Shown here: positions 29,009 through 40,875 of the stretch, piece by piece
Layout of the letters: each line of letters starts with the position of its first letter
Numbering within the stretch: position 1 is the stretch's first letter
DNA from: Hydractinia symbiolongicarpus
Taxonomy: Eukaryota; Cnidaria; Hydrozoa; Anthoathecata; Hydractiniidae
Assembly (NCBI RefSeq): GCF_029227915.1
Contig: NC_079888.1
Span: 12,571,001 to 12,635,000 of the forward strand
Direction of reading: 5' to 3'
Length of the DNA stretch: 64,000 nucleotides
The notes under the pieces: model-generated
Database searches by the model: none
Told to the model about the DNA's origin: nothing
What the model saw: the letters and a program-made list of their open reading frames with translations, nothing else
Position numbers and translations under genes: made by a program

Positions 29009-29757
29009 ATGACCGATAACTCGGGATATGATTTTACAGACGAGAAAGACATAGGTAAGCATGATAATAAAGGCGATAAAGAGGATAGCAACAGTCGATG
29101 CAACTCCCCGGAACGCAGCAAACTTCCATCAACATGGGGACAGCAGCAGGGTAGTTCGATAGATAGAATTACAAAATCCATGTTAGAAAAAGAGGTAGGT
29201 GATTTTTATTTGCATTTACATAATAATTGGAACCTGGGAAATCTGGATGAAACCCGGGTAGATGTGAATGTAATTAATGGTAACTTTGAGCTTGAGGATG
29301 GGCAGCTTTTATTTAAAAATATAAGGCTTACGAAGAAGAATGGGACTGGGTTCCTGGCACTAAGCACGTTGAGAAAGAATGGCCTTACGGCTCAATATAT
29401 TCGGGATATGGGCTTTACCGAGTATGTCTCTACGCCCAACAAGATGGAGGTACTCCGAAAGCTTGCGATGGAGGTTAATACTATTGTTAATGAGGGTGAG
29501 GAGGACCCTGGTGAGATAATTCAGATGAAAACTATCAATTATATCAGGAGAATTATGCATGATGTTAAGACTCTTACGGAGGAAACTCCATTCTCCGATG
29601 CGGGAACCCTTACTGAGGATACTTCATTCTCCGGCAAATTCACCGAGCGTGAATTAACAGGGCTTGATCTTGAACTTCAAATCTACCAGGGAAATATTAA
29701 AAGTATGGAAAATAAAATAGCCTTAGAATCATACAATATAGACATGCATTTTGTGTA
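29009..29757 (+). pseudogene. coiled-coil membrane protein, N-terminal part (copy B, cut by rearrangement)
   Basis: Starts MTDNSGYDFTDEKDIGKHDN and contains FLALSTLRKNGLTAQYIRDM and FTERELTGLDLELQIYQGN, the latter equal in type to GLDLELQTLRGNLKSL in copy A. It is open for 249 codons, better preserved than in copy A. Homology stops at about 29743, mid coiled coil; the last residues (MHFV) are foreign. The C-terminal membrane part is absent from both copy B and piece C. Confidence 0.65.
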
Positions 29758-30780
29758 ATTTGCAGACCAGAATATTAGTAATTTACAGACCGGAACATTT
29801 CTGTTTTCCTATTTCTCTATTTCCATTGTTATACGATGACCTAATAGGTCATTTTGTCATATGTCAATGCAAATTGTCTTGATAAAGTAGTTATTGTCAT
29901 AAGTGCTAATAGATATACCAAGTTTTTATCCATGACAGCTACTAACACCAAAGTTCTCAAATATCAATTTTATAAAAAAAAATATTGAAGATTTGAATTC
30001 TGATCGATTTCTATTTTCTCCTTAGAGAAATCCTTTGTCTTCATAGCACCTATAAATGTTCCTAATAATATCTTACTTTCTTATATTACTTTTAATAACT
30101 AGTACTGTAAATAGTTTCAAAAAAAGCTAAAAAATCGAGAATTTCCAAGAAAGACATTTTTTTCGACCATTGTCTCATTATGACGTCATCACTTCCTGTG
30201 ATGACATGTCAACCCAAATATTGTGTCACTAATTAAGTCACAACATATTGAGGCTTCTTTGTGCCAAGTTTCGTCGCTTAAAACCAAACTTTATGCCCCC
30301 CACACCCCATACTTACAAAGGTCAAAAAAGCCCATACCAAATGTGGTTATAGTAATGTTATATACTCATTAATGAAGTTATTTCAACCCCTGCTGAGTAG
30401 AAAATTTTTTATCTTATAAATGAAAAAAACGGATAACAAAATTCTTTTCAAGTGAAACCCTCTTTTTACTGAAATAATCTGTGTTAAACACGCATAAAAA
30501 CACCTCCGTTTATTGACCTCTTTACATTTTAAGTAAGGCAGGGTCGAGTATGAATTATGACGTTTTATAGTTTAAAAAAGCGAAGTTCGGTGTTGGGATT
30601 AGGTGTAATCACATGAACATGAATAACGCTGAGGACTGTATCGAAGACTAAACCAAAAAATGCATAAAAAGACTAAAAACGATTGAGTAGCATAAGTCTA
30701 GGCAATAGTTGAAGTGCTATAATCCAAAGTAAACAGATGTGGAAAAAGTAATAAATATAGGTAAGACAAAATAAATAAAA
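29758..30780. other. AT-rich non-coding stretch next to the breakpoint
   Basis: No gene is visible. TTTGCAGACCAGAA and TTTACAGACCGGAA form a short imperfect direct repeat at the start. Confidence 0.5.
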
Positions 30781-30828
30781 TTAAGCTAAATATGATGCAA
30801 TAACCTGTTGGGCGGAGACGCGCTGCGC

Positions 30829-31560
30829 CTAGGGCATATGTAGGTAGAGATACATTACATCGAATTTCCAATCCCCCGAAAGTGAGATGACATCTAAAGA
30901 AACCCTGCTTCTAATGCAAAGGTAGCGCCACCACTCTGAAATGAGTGGGTCCCATACTGAGAAGCAAAAATGCCTAGCTCCAAAAGTACCTGCTTGATAC
31001 AAGACATAATGACTTATAAGTAAAAACACAGAGCTAAGGGGTAGAGAAAAAAAGCCTGGCTATTAGGTAAGGCTGCCATGGTAAAAGAAAATGCATGTTG
31101 GACAGCTGTAACAGGACATAATAAAGGACCTGGGAAAGCCACCAATGGAACAGCAACTATACGCTGATCAAGCTGAATAATTTTGCTACATCGAACTGTT
31201 AATGCAATACCTGTGCTAGAATACACAAAGTCTGACCTAGTAAATGTCACTTAGTATCAAACAAGGAATTGGAATGAGAAAGTAAATGTGCCTCACGAAA
31301 CAACTCGAAAAAGGCTACAAGGAGGCATGGCGACTGAAATTTAAATTAAGACGAGACCGCATGCGAATAAACAACTCAGGCAAAATAGGCAACTTGGGCT
31401 GTGAAGGTGTACCAGATGTACGCTTTATACCCTTGAGGACTGTTGATAAAACCCAGTTGTGGGAAAGTGGATTTGAAAAACCCATCGAAGAAGAACTTAA
31501 GAGAAATAGGAGGAAAAGGCATGGCCTATATATAGGTGAAATGAAAGACATAGTTTAGGA
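30829..31560 (-). pseudogene. DIRS/Ngaro-type tyrosine recombinase fragment
   Basis: Read on the minus strand: VLKGIKRTSGTPSQPKLPIL (N-terminal SAM-like region), then FTRSDFVYSSTGIALTVRCS and PGPLLCPVTAV, then, after a frameshift near 31020, WWRYLCIRSRVSLDVISLSG and DWKFDVMYLYLHMP. These blocks occur in this order in tyrosine recombinases of DIRS-like retrotransposons and related Crypton-type genes; the final tyrosine lies in YLYLHMP. The HxxR arginine context is damaged. It is a dead copy. Confidence 0.7.
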
Positions 31561-31599
31561 CTGCGAAATAAATAAAGAAATAAAATAATCTGTTACATT

Positions 31600-34500
31600 T
31601 TGGTGGACTAGCATTTGCATCGAAGAATAAACTTCTTAACTCTTATTATTCACGATACAACATAGGGAATGGGGAAAACAAACTATTTCTCTGTTATTAG
31701 GTTGTTCTCCATGAGCCAAATTGGAGTGCGTTAGCTATTTTCCAGCTGGAGAAACCCTGATGGTCAAAGTATCTGTTCTGCGTTCATCGAAGATGCCGAT
31801 TCTTCTCCACTTGTGATTTTTTTCCTCCGGTGTTTGCATAAAGAGAAGAAAATAAAGTTATAAATATTGTAAATAAGTCAGTTTAACGATGATGTGTCGT
31901 CGCTGTTGTGTAACACAGAAAAGAGACTGTAAACTATTTCTTAGTTCTTTTTATAACCGTTGAAACCTAATGTTACGGACGACGAAGACGCTCATTGTCT
32001 AGCCGTCGAGAAAAAAATTACAAGCTCCTGAGCTTTTATTAAAACGCAAATGTGTCCTACAAGAATGGGAATTTTTGCTTCTCTGAGCACCGACACGGGA
32101 GTAGTCACAATTAAAAATTTTTTTGATTTTTGTCACCTAAATGTCATTCTAGGTCAAAATTGTTCCGAAAATTAAAACTACTTTATTATCGACAAAATTT
32201 GACAAAGCTAACAAAAAGAGGAACAGGATAGTGTTATCAAAATATTGATTTTTTGTCAACTAAATGCCGTTTAAGATCATAAACGTTTCAATCGCGCGAC
32301 TTTCAACCATGAATGATAGGCTGTACTTTTTGTTAGTAGAAATTGTAGAATTGGGTCGCATTTTCGATGTTTTATAGTTGTGCATTTTTAATAGCGAGAT
32401 AGTTTAAGCAGCGCCTGCATCTGGTGTATTTTATAAAAAGATAACTGTTGAAAAGATTTATTTAACTAACTGGTAAAGTAAAGGTGTTTCCACCAAAGTT
32501 TTCCAAAGTGAATGTAGGCAGAGTTAAGGTCTCCCCAAATGCCTGGAAAGTAGTCTACGAAATATAAATTCCACAACAATACGTAAGAGAAAAACGAAGA
32601 TGCTCCACCATATATAAATAATGACCAGAACGAAATTCTTTTCGCTACGCTAATGACACGCCAAAGTGAAATATGATTTCGGAAACACTTCCAAAAAACG
32701 TAAATTTTCCGATTCCCTGCTTGTTATTTGTCTCCGCACCAAAGTGTGGAGGATGTGTAAGTAAAGCTATTTTCAGGGGCGGATCTAGGATTTTTTTCTG
32801 GTTAGGCAAAATTTGACAGATTTTTTGGCAAAGTAATATCAAAGGTTGTGGTGTTGTACGAGGTAAAGCGGGCGGTTTGTGTTTTTATTATAAAAGGAGC
32901 TAAAATCTTTCCAAAGGTTTTTAGTTATTAAAAATCCTTCCTAGATTAGAAACAAAATTGTCTATAGCCCAATAAATAAAAGTAACCTCCGTAGTTTAAC
33001 ACTGGTATCCTCGCTAAAACATGCGGATGGAAAACTCCGTTTAGTAAATTAGACTCGAAAAAGGGTTAGCGTTGCCATAGTTTCTTTGAATGACATACCA
33101 CACTGGTATCATCTAAGCATCTTTTTTACGTTTTACGCATTTAATACGAGTACAAGTAATCGCCAAGTTACAAATTTGGTAAGTTGGGGAGTTACTTTAT
33201 TTCAAAATATGCAATAAGTCTAATAGCTAATAATACAACAAAAAATTACATTACAAGACAATTTTAGGAATAGATAGTCAACAGCAGTGCAACGTAGAAT
33301 TATTGTTTGGAAAATTACAGCCTGTGTTAACAACCTGCAAATGCAAAAACAAAAGCAGCATGTGTAAGATAGCAACGCATAATAAACGCCTACAAAAAGT
33401 ATATAGTAGTTACTTCTTTATGAAGTTAACATAGTTTAATATTAAGGTTACTGGTGTAGTTTTGCACCAATTTCTATTAATCCTTAATTTCATTGTTAAA
33501 AAATTTCCACAAAAGTTAAGTAGTTTATTAAGCCAGAAAAAAAGAGTTACAAATCAGAAAAACAACATCAAAATATTTAACATGTCTGCATATTATTTAC
33601 CCTCACATGCCCCTGTCAACTATGTTTAAAAAATAGTTTAATACTTTGAAATCTTTAAGAAAGTTTTAGTAACTAGTTCAATTCGGAAGATTCTCATATA
33701 AAAAGCAACATAAATACAAATTCTACTCATATGCATAAGTTAACATGACATTTTCATTGGTTTGCAGTCTGTAGCAGAACGTTCTTTAACATACAATTCT
33801 TGTTTCAATCTGTATCATTTTACGTGAAAATCATTTCTATCGGTACAAGTTATTTTGATATATATCCATCCATTTGATATATATCCTTTGTTTACAGTTT
33901 TCCAATATTATAAGGATTCATAACAAATCTCATGTGTTTTTTAATTGATGGTGATTTTCATTGTCAGAAGAATATTGATCACAGCTACCAGGCTGACATC
34001 AATATATCTTATCCTAAAACAAAATTATATATGTTGTATTGCTCAACAAAGAAAGAAGGAATATTATACAACAAACTTGGACTATTCTTAGATTAGGTAT
34101 GGTGTCATTCTCTGTTTTTAGCAATTTTATCACAATTAAAAGCAGCACGGGAAAGTTAAGGATCTTCTCGTGTTCTTAAAAGTTCTTAAAATGAGCAGTG
34201 GGATGCTGTATATAAAATCTACTGTTTAAAAGTTCCAACAAAGTCAAAGTTCTTAGGGACACTCACAATCGAAAAGTATATGCTAAACGTAAATTTGACG
34301 TTGGGAAGAGGTAGAATCCTTTGACGTTTAAGTATATCTCATACTGTAAACATCAAGTTTTAGAGAACAGAAAGTATTTTAAACTTGTTGTCGTCTACCT
34401 GCTTAAAGGGAACCCAAGGTATAAAATGATGTTAGACTTATATTATAGAGCTTCAAAAGTTAGCTAACAAGTCTTTTTAAATTTTTTAAACAGCTCTTTT

Positions 34501-35200
34501 CATTCTCAAGATATTCACATTTAAAGAATTTCAGATTTCATTATGCTGCATGAATTATGATGTAATATTTCAGTAATAGCAAATTTAGACATTTTCTTTC
34601 ATCAGTAGTTTTAGACCTGTTAGGGGTGTGCATTCAAACTTTATCAATGGATAGATATTATAAAGGTTAATTGATCAACATAAATTTTTTTGATAAGATG
34701 ACACTCGCTAGCTTGTCCCAGGCCTCTTAATTTTTTGCTGACAAACTCATAACTTGGGGTCTGCATGTCGGTTTGCAATCAAATTTTGTGAGTAAACATA
34801 TAGGGCTTATACAAGCTTACCGTCGTTTTAGGCGTTAAAACTTAAAAACCCACGGACGTTTTAGGCGTTTTTTCTTCCCATTTCAAAATTTCATTCATTG
34901 GAACTGGAAAACACGCGGACGTTTTAGGCGAATCAACATTTTTGCCTAAGATCGCCCCGGGTTTGCTTTTGAGTAAAATATCAATGATAAAAAATTGATA
35001 AAACGCCGCATCGTCATGATGTCAAAATGAGTGGATGCCAAAAACAAACTTACAAAAATTCTTTATATATAGTTCTTCATATAATATTTATCATAGCACA
35101 TCCGTATTTCATTCTCAACAGAGAATGTTTCACCCCGATCAGACCTCTGATCATGAAGGGCGAGTATAATGCGTGTACGTCATATTGAAGAAAAACTACT
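31600..35200. other. AT-rich region without recognisable genes
   Basis: Only short, unsupported open frames. One small repeat is visible: CGTCGTTTTAGGCG at 34821 and CGGACGTTTTAGGCG at 34853 and 34916. Confidence 0.55.
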
Positions 35201-35202
35201 TT

Positions 35203-35315
35203 GTTCATCACTAACATACTGCCAAGCAGTGAGCGGGATTCGATCCGCGGTCCCCAGAACTGGGAGCCGCAGACGAACCCACTACACTACGTGCGGCAAT
35301 ATGTTAGTGATGAAC
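35203..35315 (-). mobile_element. tRNA-like element with terminal inverted repeats (113 bp)
   Basis: On the minus strand the core has a Pol III A box TAGTGTAGTGG and B box GGATCGAATCC at tRNA spacing. Twenty-one-base inverted repeats with one mismatch close the ends (35203-35223 and 35295-35315; outer 15 bases perfect, ATGTTAGTGATGAAC on the right). The tRNA acceptor stem does not pair properly, so this is not a normal tRNA gene. It could be a tRNA-derived MITE or SINE head, or a structured RNA. Confidence 0.6.
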
Positions 35316-35319
35316 TTAG

Positions 35320-36030
35320 ATAGTTTATCCGGATGGTGTGTATACATATAGGTGAATATTTAAAATAAATATTCGTAACAGAAATCACAATTTAATAGAA
35401 AGCTTTTTGTAAACTTTATTCGCGAGGTTGTTTGCGTATATCGTACGTCTTTATTATTGCCGCCCCATAAGGGGCGGCTCTTAGTCCACCAGGCGTGAAT
35501 AAAAAAGATTTTTTTGCTGAGCGAAATCTTGCGTTTCGTGCTGTGCTAATTGATTTCGTGTAAACAAACTACTTAAGTAGTACAGCTTCGAAGTAGCACA
35601 AACTTTAAAATAAACGAATAGAACCTAAGAAAAATTAATTGTGAAGCTGTACTTAAAAACCAGGCTTGGGCAATCAAACTGTCATGGCGGCGACCATAGA
35701 AAGTTTAACTTTATACATTCTTGCATTACATAGCTGTGAAAAATACTTTGTTGATAATGTTGATAGCTAGCTAGATCAATTTCCATGCTGGGCTCATCAT
35801 TTGAACACTGCTTAAAAAGCCTACACCCTGGAGGTAGCTAGCCATATGTCTATGTAATGTAAGTAGCTGCAGTATTTTTAAGGGGACCTCCCACCTCAAA
35901 AAAACTTTGCTTATATCGAAAACATATCTGGTGTGGATAACGAATTCAATGATTATTTATTCTTTCTAATCTGGTATCTCTAAAATAAGCCAAAACATTT
36001 TACTAAAATTTACCGTAAATGTTGAGTTCC
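35320..36030. other. non-coding spacer
   Basis: No gene is seen. A GC-rich hairpin CCGCCCC/GGGGCGG lies near 35461-35477. Confidence 0.5.
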
Positions 36031-36033
36031 ATC

Positions 36034-38551
36034 TTACATCCGTGAATATTTAGTGTGAAGTTCAATGATTTCTTCACGGTCTGGTCGTTCGATGGGAGCA
36101 ATACATATCGATCGTTTTCGACTTTCCCTATCCTCCTCATTGTTACTTTGCAAGCGATAGTAAATATCAGAAGCGATATCTCGCAAGTAATGATATGACT
36201 TCTCCGTTTTGACTTTCTTTACAACGAATCGTTTCGACGGTTTTGAATAAGAAATTTTAAACTGCGGGATCGGTATTCCTTCCTTGATGTTTTTGTGGAC
36301 CTGAAAGTTAAGGCAGTTTATTAAAAGCTCTAAGATAAAAATAAGATAAAATAAGAACAAACTTGCGGTCTATCAGTGCTGTGGTTATGATCTGAAGCAG
36401 CTGATTGGACGCCCGTTATCATGTTTTCTTGTTCGTAAAAAATACTTTTCGGCAAATAACGAGTTTTTAACGAATCTAAGTAGGTTGTAAAAATATTTTC
36501 GTTTAATTTAGCGATGTTTTTATTAGCTGCGGCAACATAATAACAGATTTTAATGTGTTGTGGGCTGGGCTTTCCATCACCAACTAACATCGTTCATCGG
36601 CCTCCTGCCTGGAATACTCGTGATGTGGTGTATGATAGAAAAAAATCGCTCCTGTAATTCTTCACCGTTCCGATGGCATGTTTGAACAGACCAATACAGA
36701 TGATTTATAACATGTTGAATCCAGGGCGCTAGGGGGACGATTTTCTAAAAATCATAGCAGAAAACTTTTGAGGAAATTTCGCGAAAAGCAAAACACTTTA
36801 CTTAATAGAAATTATTGTAACCTTTCTTTTTAGCTAACTTTGTCAACTTTTTTATATATTTTTAGCGAGATGCCATGAATCGAATTGGTGGATTACTTCG
36901 ACCACTTTATTGCTAGTACAATCCATGGCGGTGACGGTGCAGTAAGTCGCATTGTGTCCTGGCGTGTCACACTGACCATCAATACCTATATTTAATTTAC
37001 CTGCTCGAAGCTCGGCAACCAAATTTTGTTGATGATCTTTCCAAGCGTGATTGATGGCAGGAAACACATAATCACCTGAACACAGTTTTATCACACATTA
37101 TTATCAATTTCTCAAGATGTAAGACCAAAAAATTACAAAAAGCGTACCACGGAGCCTGCAAAATGTGGACTTCTCAATAAATTTTAAGTTCAACGCGTAG
37201 GCAAATCTTTTCAATTTTTAAAATGGTATACCAACATGCTCAACTGCCGCCGTTACCATTAAATTCGCTGCACCTAAAAGACAGCCCCGTACACTTTGTA
37301 TATACAATTTCAGAAACCATTTTTGCAAAAACATACCAACAGTTGAATCAAGTTCCGGCTGCGAGGACCGGGATGTTAAACAACCATTTAAACATCCCAT
37401 GCTGACTTTGTATTGACTGCCCAAACGCTTTAGTTCTTTTATGTCATGAATGAAACTTCCACATTTTAAGCACTTCGAAAACAGTTGTTTTAACTTTCAT
37501 TCGTACACCAAAAGCGTCCGTGCCTTTGATTGGTCAGCAGACGTGGCTACAGTGACTTTTATTGTATCAGCATCATCAGATTTAGGTTTGAAGTCAGGAT
37601 CTGAGCGTTCCGATCTCTTCATGGATTTGAGTAACCAACTATCATTCAAGACTTCATCGTCGTGCCTCGTGCTGATCGGGGACAAAAAGGTACAGGTATG
37701 TTTATAAAGAAAGTAACATAAAACAATATATTCAGCTCACTCAAGAAGGTTTAGTAGTGTACTCTAGTTTCAGTATACCTGTTTCTTTATTAAATCGTTG
37801 TTTTGGTGGTGTTGATGATCTATAAGAAAACCATAGAAAATAGTGAAATAAGACATTCCTTTTTTTGAATAATGTCTAAATATTTTAACTTACAAACAAG
37901 CGTCAAGGTTAGTTGTCGATGTGTTTACGTCGTGCGTTTTTATAGGTAATAGCCTTTCTTTCTGGGTACTGTCAATAAAATTCCTGAAGTTAAGTGTCAA
38001 TGAAATATATAAAGTTTATAAAAGTTTTAGGCAATAAATACAAACACTTACAAGATAACTGGTTTCAGCAGAGGCATACCAAGTATGGTGCATAAATGAT
38101 CGATGATCGCGATCCAATCCGTCGGTAAATCTAGTGAAAGCAAGGTAAAGTTCGTTTAAAAAAAGCACAACGATTACAAATTACATTTATATAAGAGAAT
38201 GTAGTACCATCTTCGAGTAAATCTGTTTGTATTGCCACGGAGGATGATTTTGCGAAGTTTTCTTTAGTAACCTGAACTACTTTGCTTCTGATGTTTGGCT
38301 ACATTGGGCGAAATAAAATATAAGAATATTTGCAATTTTGAACAAAATAATACAACGTAAATTTTTTTTGCTCGATTTACCTTGACGTTAACTTGTGAAC
38401 CTTTGCATTTAGTGGTAGCAACTTTTGTCTGCGTAGAGACGCAGTTCCGAAAAAAGATATCGTCATCGTCGGCATCCAGGAGTAAATTCTGTTCTTCATA
38501 GTCTAGTTCAGAATTTAAATACTTGGCTTCCGCTGTCGTCATCGCAGCCAT
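36034..38551 (-). pseudogene. multi-exon transposase-like gene (DDE-type, probably decayed)
   Basis: Minus-strand pieces run 38551-38264 (MAAMTTAEAKYLNSELDYEE, acidic), 37685-37497, 37424-37218, 37094-36852, about 36750-36600, 36590-36330 and 36302-36034. The third-last block has LNIGIDGQCDTPGHNATYC and FDSWHLAKNI; the next has LAPWIQHVINHLYWSVQTC and ERFFSIIHHI. This set is typical of a large animal family of transposase-derived proteins (Kolobok-like by my recollection), with the region between the first aspartate and HQFDSWH deleted here. Splice signals are plausible at 36303 (TTTCAG) and about 36355. Stops lie between pieces. Confidence 0.5.
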
Positions 38552-38559
38552 AATAACCT

Positions 38560-39278
38560 AGAATGTACTTTTCATGAAAAAGAAAACAAAAAAGCGAAGA
38601 AAAAGCAGCCAGGTTTTTTGGCTTGAAGTTGCAGAAAAACTTGCCACCATTAACATGAACTAATGCATATATCAATAGATTTTGATTTTGCAGATTTAGT
38701 AGTTTGTTTAGCAGATTTTATAGATTATGCATTTAAATTTTTTAACCTATCAATTTGATTTAAAAATATTAAAACTGCAGGTCTTCTATTATGGTAACCG
38801 TTGGCCTGATTTTTTTTGTAATATTTTTATGTTGTATGATATATACTTTTACATTTTTTATGCGTGTGCCTGAACAAAGTGTTATTTTGTCCTAAAATCT
38901 TATTTTTTGATTGGGATTTTTTAATTCCTTTTTTAAATAAATATTTGTAAAGTTTTATTTTAAATGCTTCACACACTGCATTTTAAAAATTTTGAAAGTA
39001 TCAATTGTGCATGCAAAACAGTATAAGTATAATCCAATTTATAGTGAGGTAGAATGTAGCAAGAAATTCAGCCGTATATCACTGTATATAATACTGTGCA
39101 AAATAATTCTTTCTAGACTGTTTGATGCTCTTGAAAAAATCCACTAGAAACAAAATCGAATGTGCATGTAACTTGCAGATTTAAACCTAGCATAGAAGCT
39201 TGCGGAGGTAGGACGTGCACACGTGATCAGATAAAACGCACTGAGTATCCTTTCATTGTGCACTTCGCGTGTTGGTGC
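38560..39278. other. AT-rich non-coding stretch
   Basis: No supported gene. Confidence 0.5.
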
Positions 39279-39333
39279 AACCTCGACCCCAGCGTTTATA
39301 AAAAGAGAACCAGCCCTGGAGTCAAGGTTGGTA
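39279..39333. mobile_element. short MITE-like repeat, CAACCTCGACCCCAGC type
   Basis: CAACCTCGACCCCAGC at the left and CCCTGGAGTCAAGGTTGG at the right form imperfect inverted ends. Related ends occur at 53150-53222 and 61239-61341. Repeats reading CCCTGGGAxCGAGGTTGG are abundant in marine invertebrate genomes. Confidence 0.5.
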
Positions 39334-39559
39334 CTAGGACTAATCATCGCTGTTGAAAATAAGGGGTGCATATGTATCAGCTTTGAAAGAACAACTGTCG
39401 TATCACGGTAAACAAGGGCGGCAAGTAGTTGGTAGTTGCAACTATATACTAGTAAATACTGAAGTTCACGCGTTTCTATCTCTAACGTGTTCTCTTTCTG
39501 ACTCTCATATTTACATTATGTATAATATACATTGTCTCGAGCGAACAGCTTATCCAATA

Positions 39560-40135
39560 TCTCTTATAATAATACGCTAAGTGTGTCTGTCTGTCACTTT
39601 TGCAAAGTGGATAAAATTTCTTTGATAAAGTCTATCAAAAATCGTCTATAAATTTGTTCTGTAAATTATCAAACTTTGACGTTAAAGCAATATTGACGTC
39701 AAAGGAAAGTATATTAAGATTAGTGAAGCCATTGCATTGCACTTTTAAATTTAAGGCTAAATAACTTGGAAACGGATGGAAATAACTGACGTCATCTCCT
39801 GCGTAGGTAACTAGGGACCACCTTTGACCAATTTGGGTAAGTTTCCCAAACCTGGGTCCCTGAATCCGTTTCGGGAATGGACGGGTTGATGACGTCATCA
39901 AAAAACCTTCAAACCCTAATATCTCTGCAACCGTTTGTCAAAAATACACGATCCTATACATTTTCTTGATCAGCGTTTCAAGATCTATACGATGAAGGCA
40001 ACAGGCATACACCTTTCTGAAAAAAAAAGTTTTGTGTTCCGACATGTCTCTGCTGACGTCATCAAAATTTAAATGACGGTTATTTTTCTCTGTTATCCTG
40101 CCTAAGTGGATTTTTCCACGGGCCTTATCGACTAG
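39560..40135 (+). mobile_element. non-autonomous Helitron unit 1
   Basis: Begins TCTCTTATAATAATACG after an A and ends CTAG (40132-40135) after the hairpin GTGGATTTTTCCAC and GGGCCTTATCGA. The internal sequence is rich in GACGTCA palindromes, with no ORF. Confidence 0.72.
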
Positions 40136-40875
40136 TCTCTATAATAATACGCCAGTTCCGTGTGTCTGTCTGTAACTTTTGCAAAGTGGATTACATTCAT
40201 CAAAATTTTCTTTAACAAATTCTATAAAACATCGCCTATAAAATTGTTCTGTAATTTACCGATAACTTTACCGATAAAATAGTATTGACGTCAAAGGAAA
40301 GTTAATTAAGATTAGTGAAGCCATTACAATGCACTTAAAACTTTGAGGCCAAATAACTTGGAAACGAGGTGGTGACGTCAATGTTTTTTCACCGCGTGGG
40401 TAACTAGGGACAGCCTGGGACCAATTTGGGTAAGTTTTCCAAACCTGGGTCCCCGAATCCGTTTCGGAATGGACGGGTTAATTACGTCATCAAAAATCTT
40501 CAAAACCTAATATCTCTGCAACCGTTTACCAAAAGTACATGATCCTATACATTTTCTTAATCAGTGCTTCAAGATCTATACGATGAAGGCAACAGGTATA
40601 CGAATTTCTTAAAAAAATTTGGGTTTTGACGGTTTATTGCTGACGTCAGCAAAATTTTTAAAACCTTATATCTCCTTAGGCGTTTGTCGAAAACATATGA
40701 TCCTATACATTATTTTGATCAGCGTTTTAACCTCTACACAGTACAGGCAACGAATAAACTAAACTTCGCCAATTTTTTTGTACCTGCACTGCTGACGTCA
40801 GCAAAAAATCTAAAAAAACCTATTTTCCATTGTCCCTCTGCCTAAGTGGATTACTCCACGGGCCTTATCGACTAG
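40136..40875 (+). mobile_element. non-autonomous Helitron unit 2
   Basis: Starts TCTCTATAATAATACGCC directly after the previous CTAG and ends CTAG at 40872-40875 after GTGGATTACTCCAC. Head-to-tail with units 1 and 3. Confidence 0.72.

Larger units (their letters stand above)
16591..29745. mobile_element. Polinton/Maverick-like element, copy B (left two-thirds)
   Basis: It starts with the AGAGATTAG.. terminal repeat and carries SAP-PolB, small membrane proteins, zinc proteins, ATPase, BRO-like protein, integrase, zinc/HNH protein, capsid and the start of the coiled-coil gene. This is the standard core set of Polintons (protein-primed PolB, retroviral-type integrase, packaging ATPase, capsid). 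It stops mid-gene at about 29745. The missing right end matches piece C at 50324-53610. Confidence 0.88.

Noticed and set aside
31286-31558. Plus-strand 90-aa basic frame
   Set aside because: It is the antisense of the tyrosine recombinase N-terminal part.
35225-35294. Functional tRNA gene
   Set aside because: Internal boxes are good but the acceptor stem does not pair and long inverted repeats replace it.
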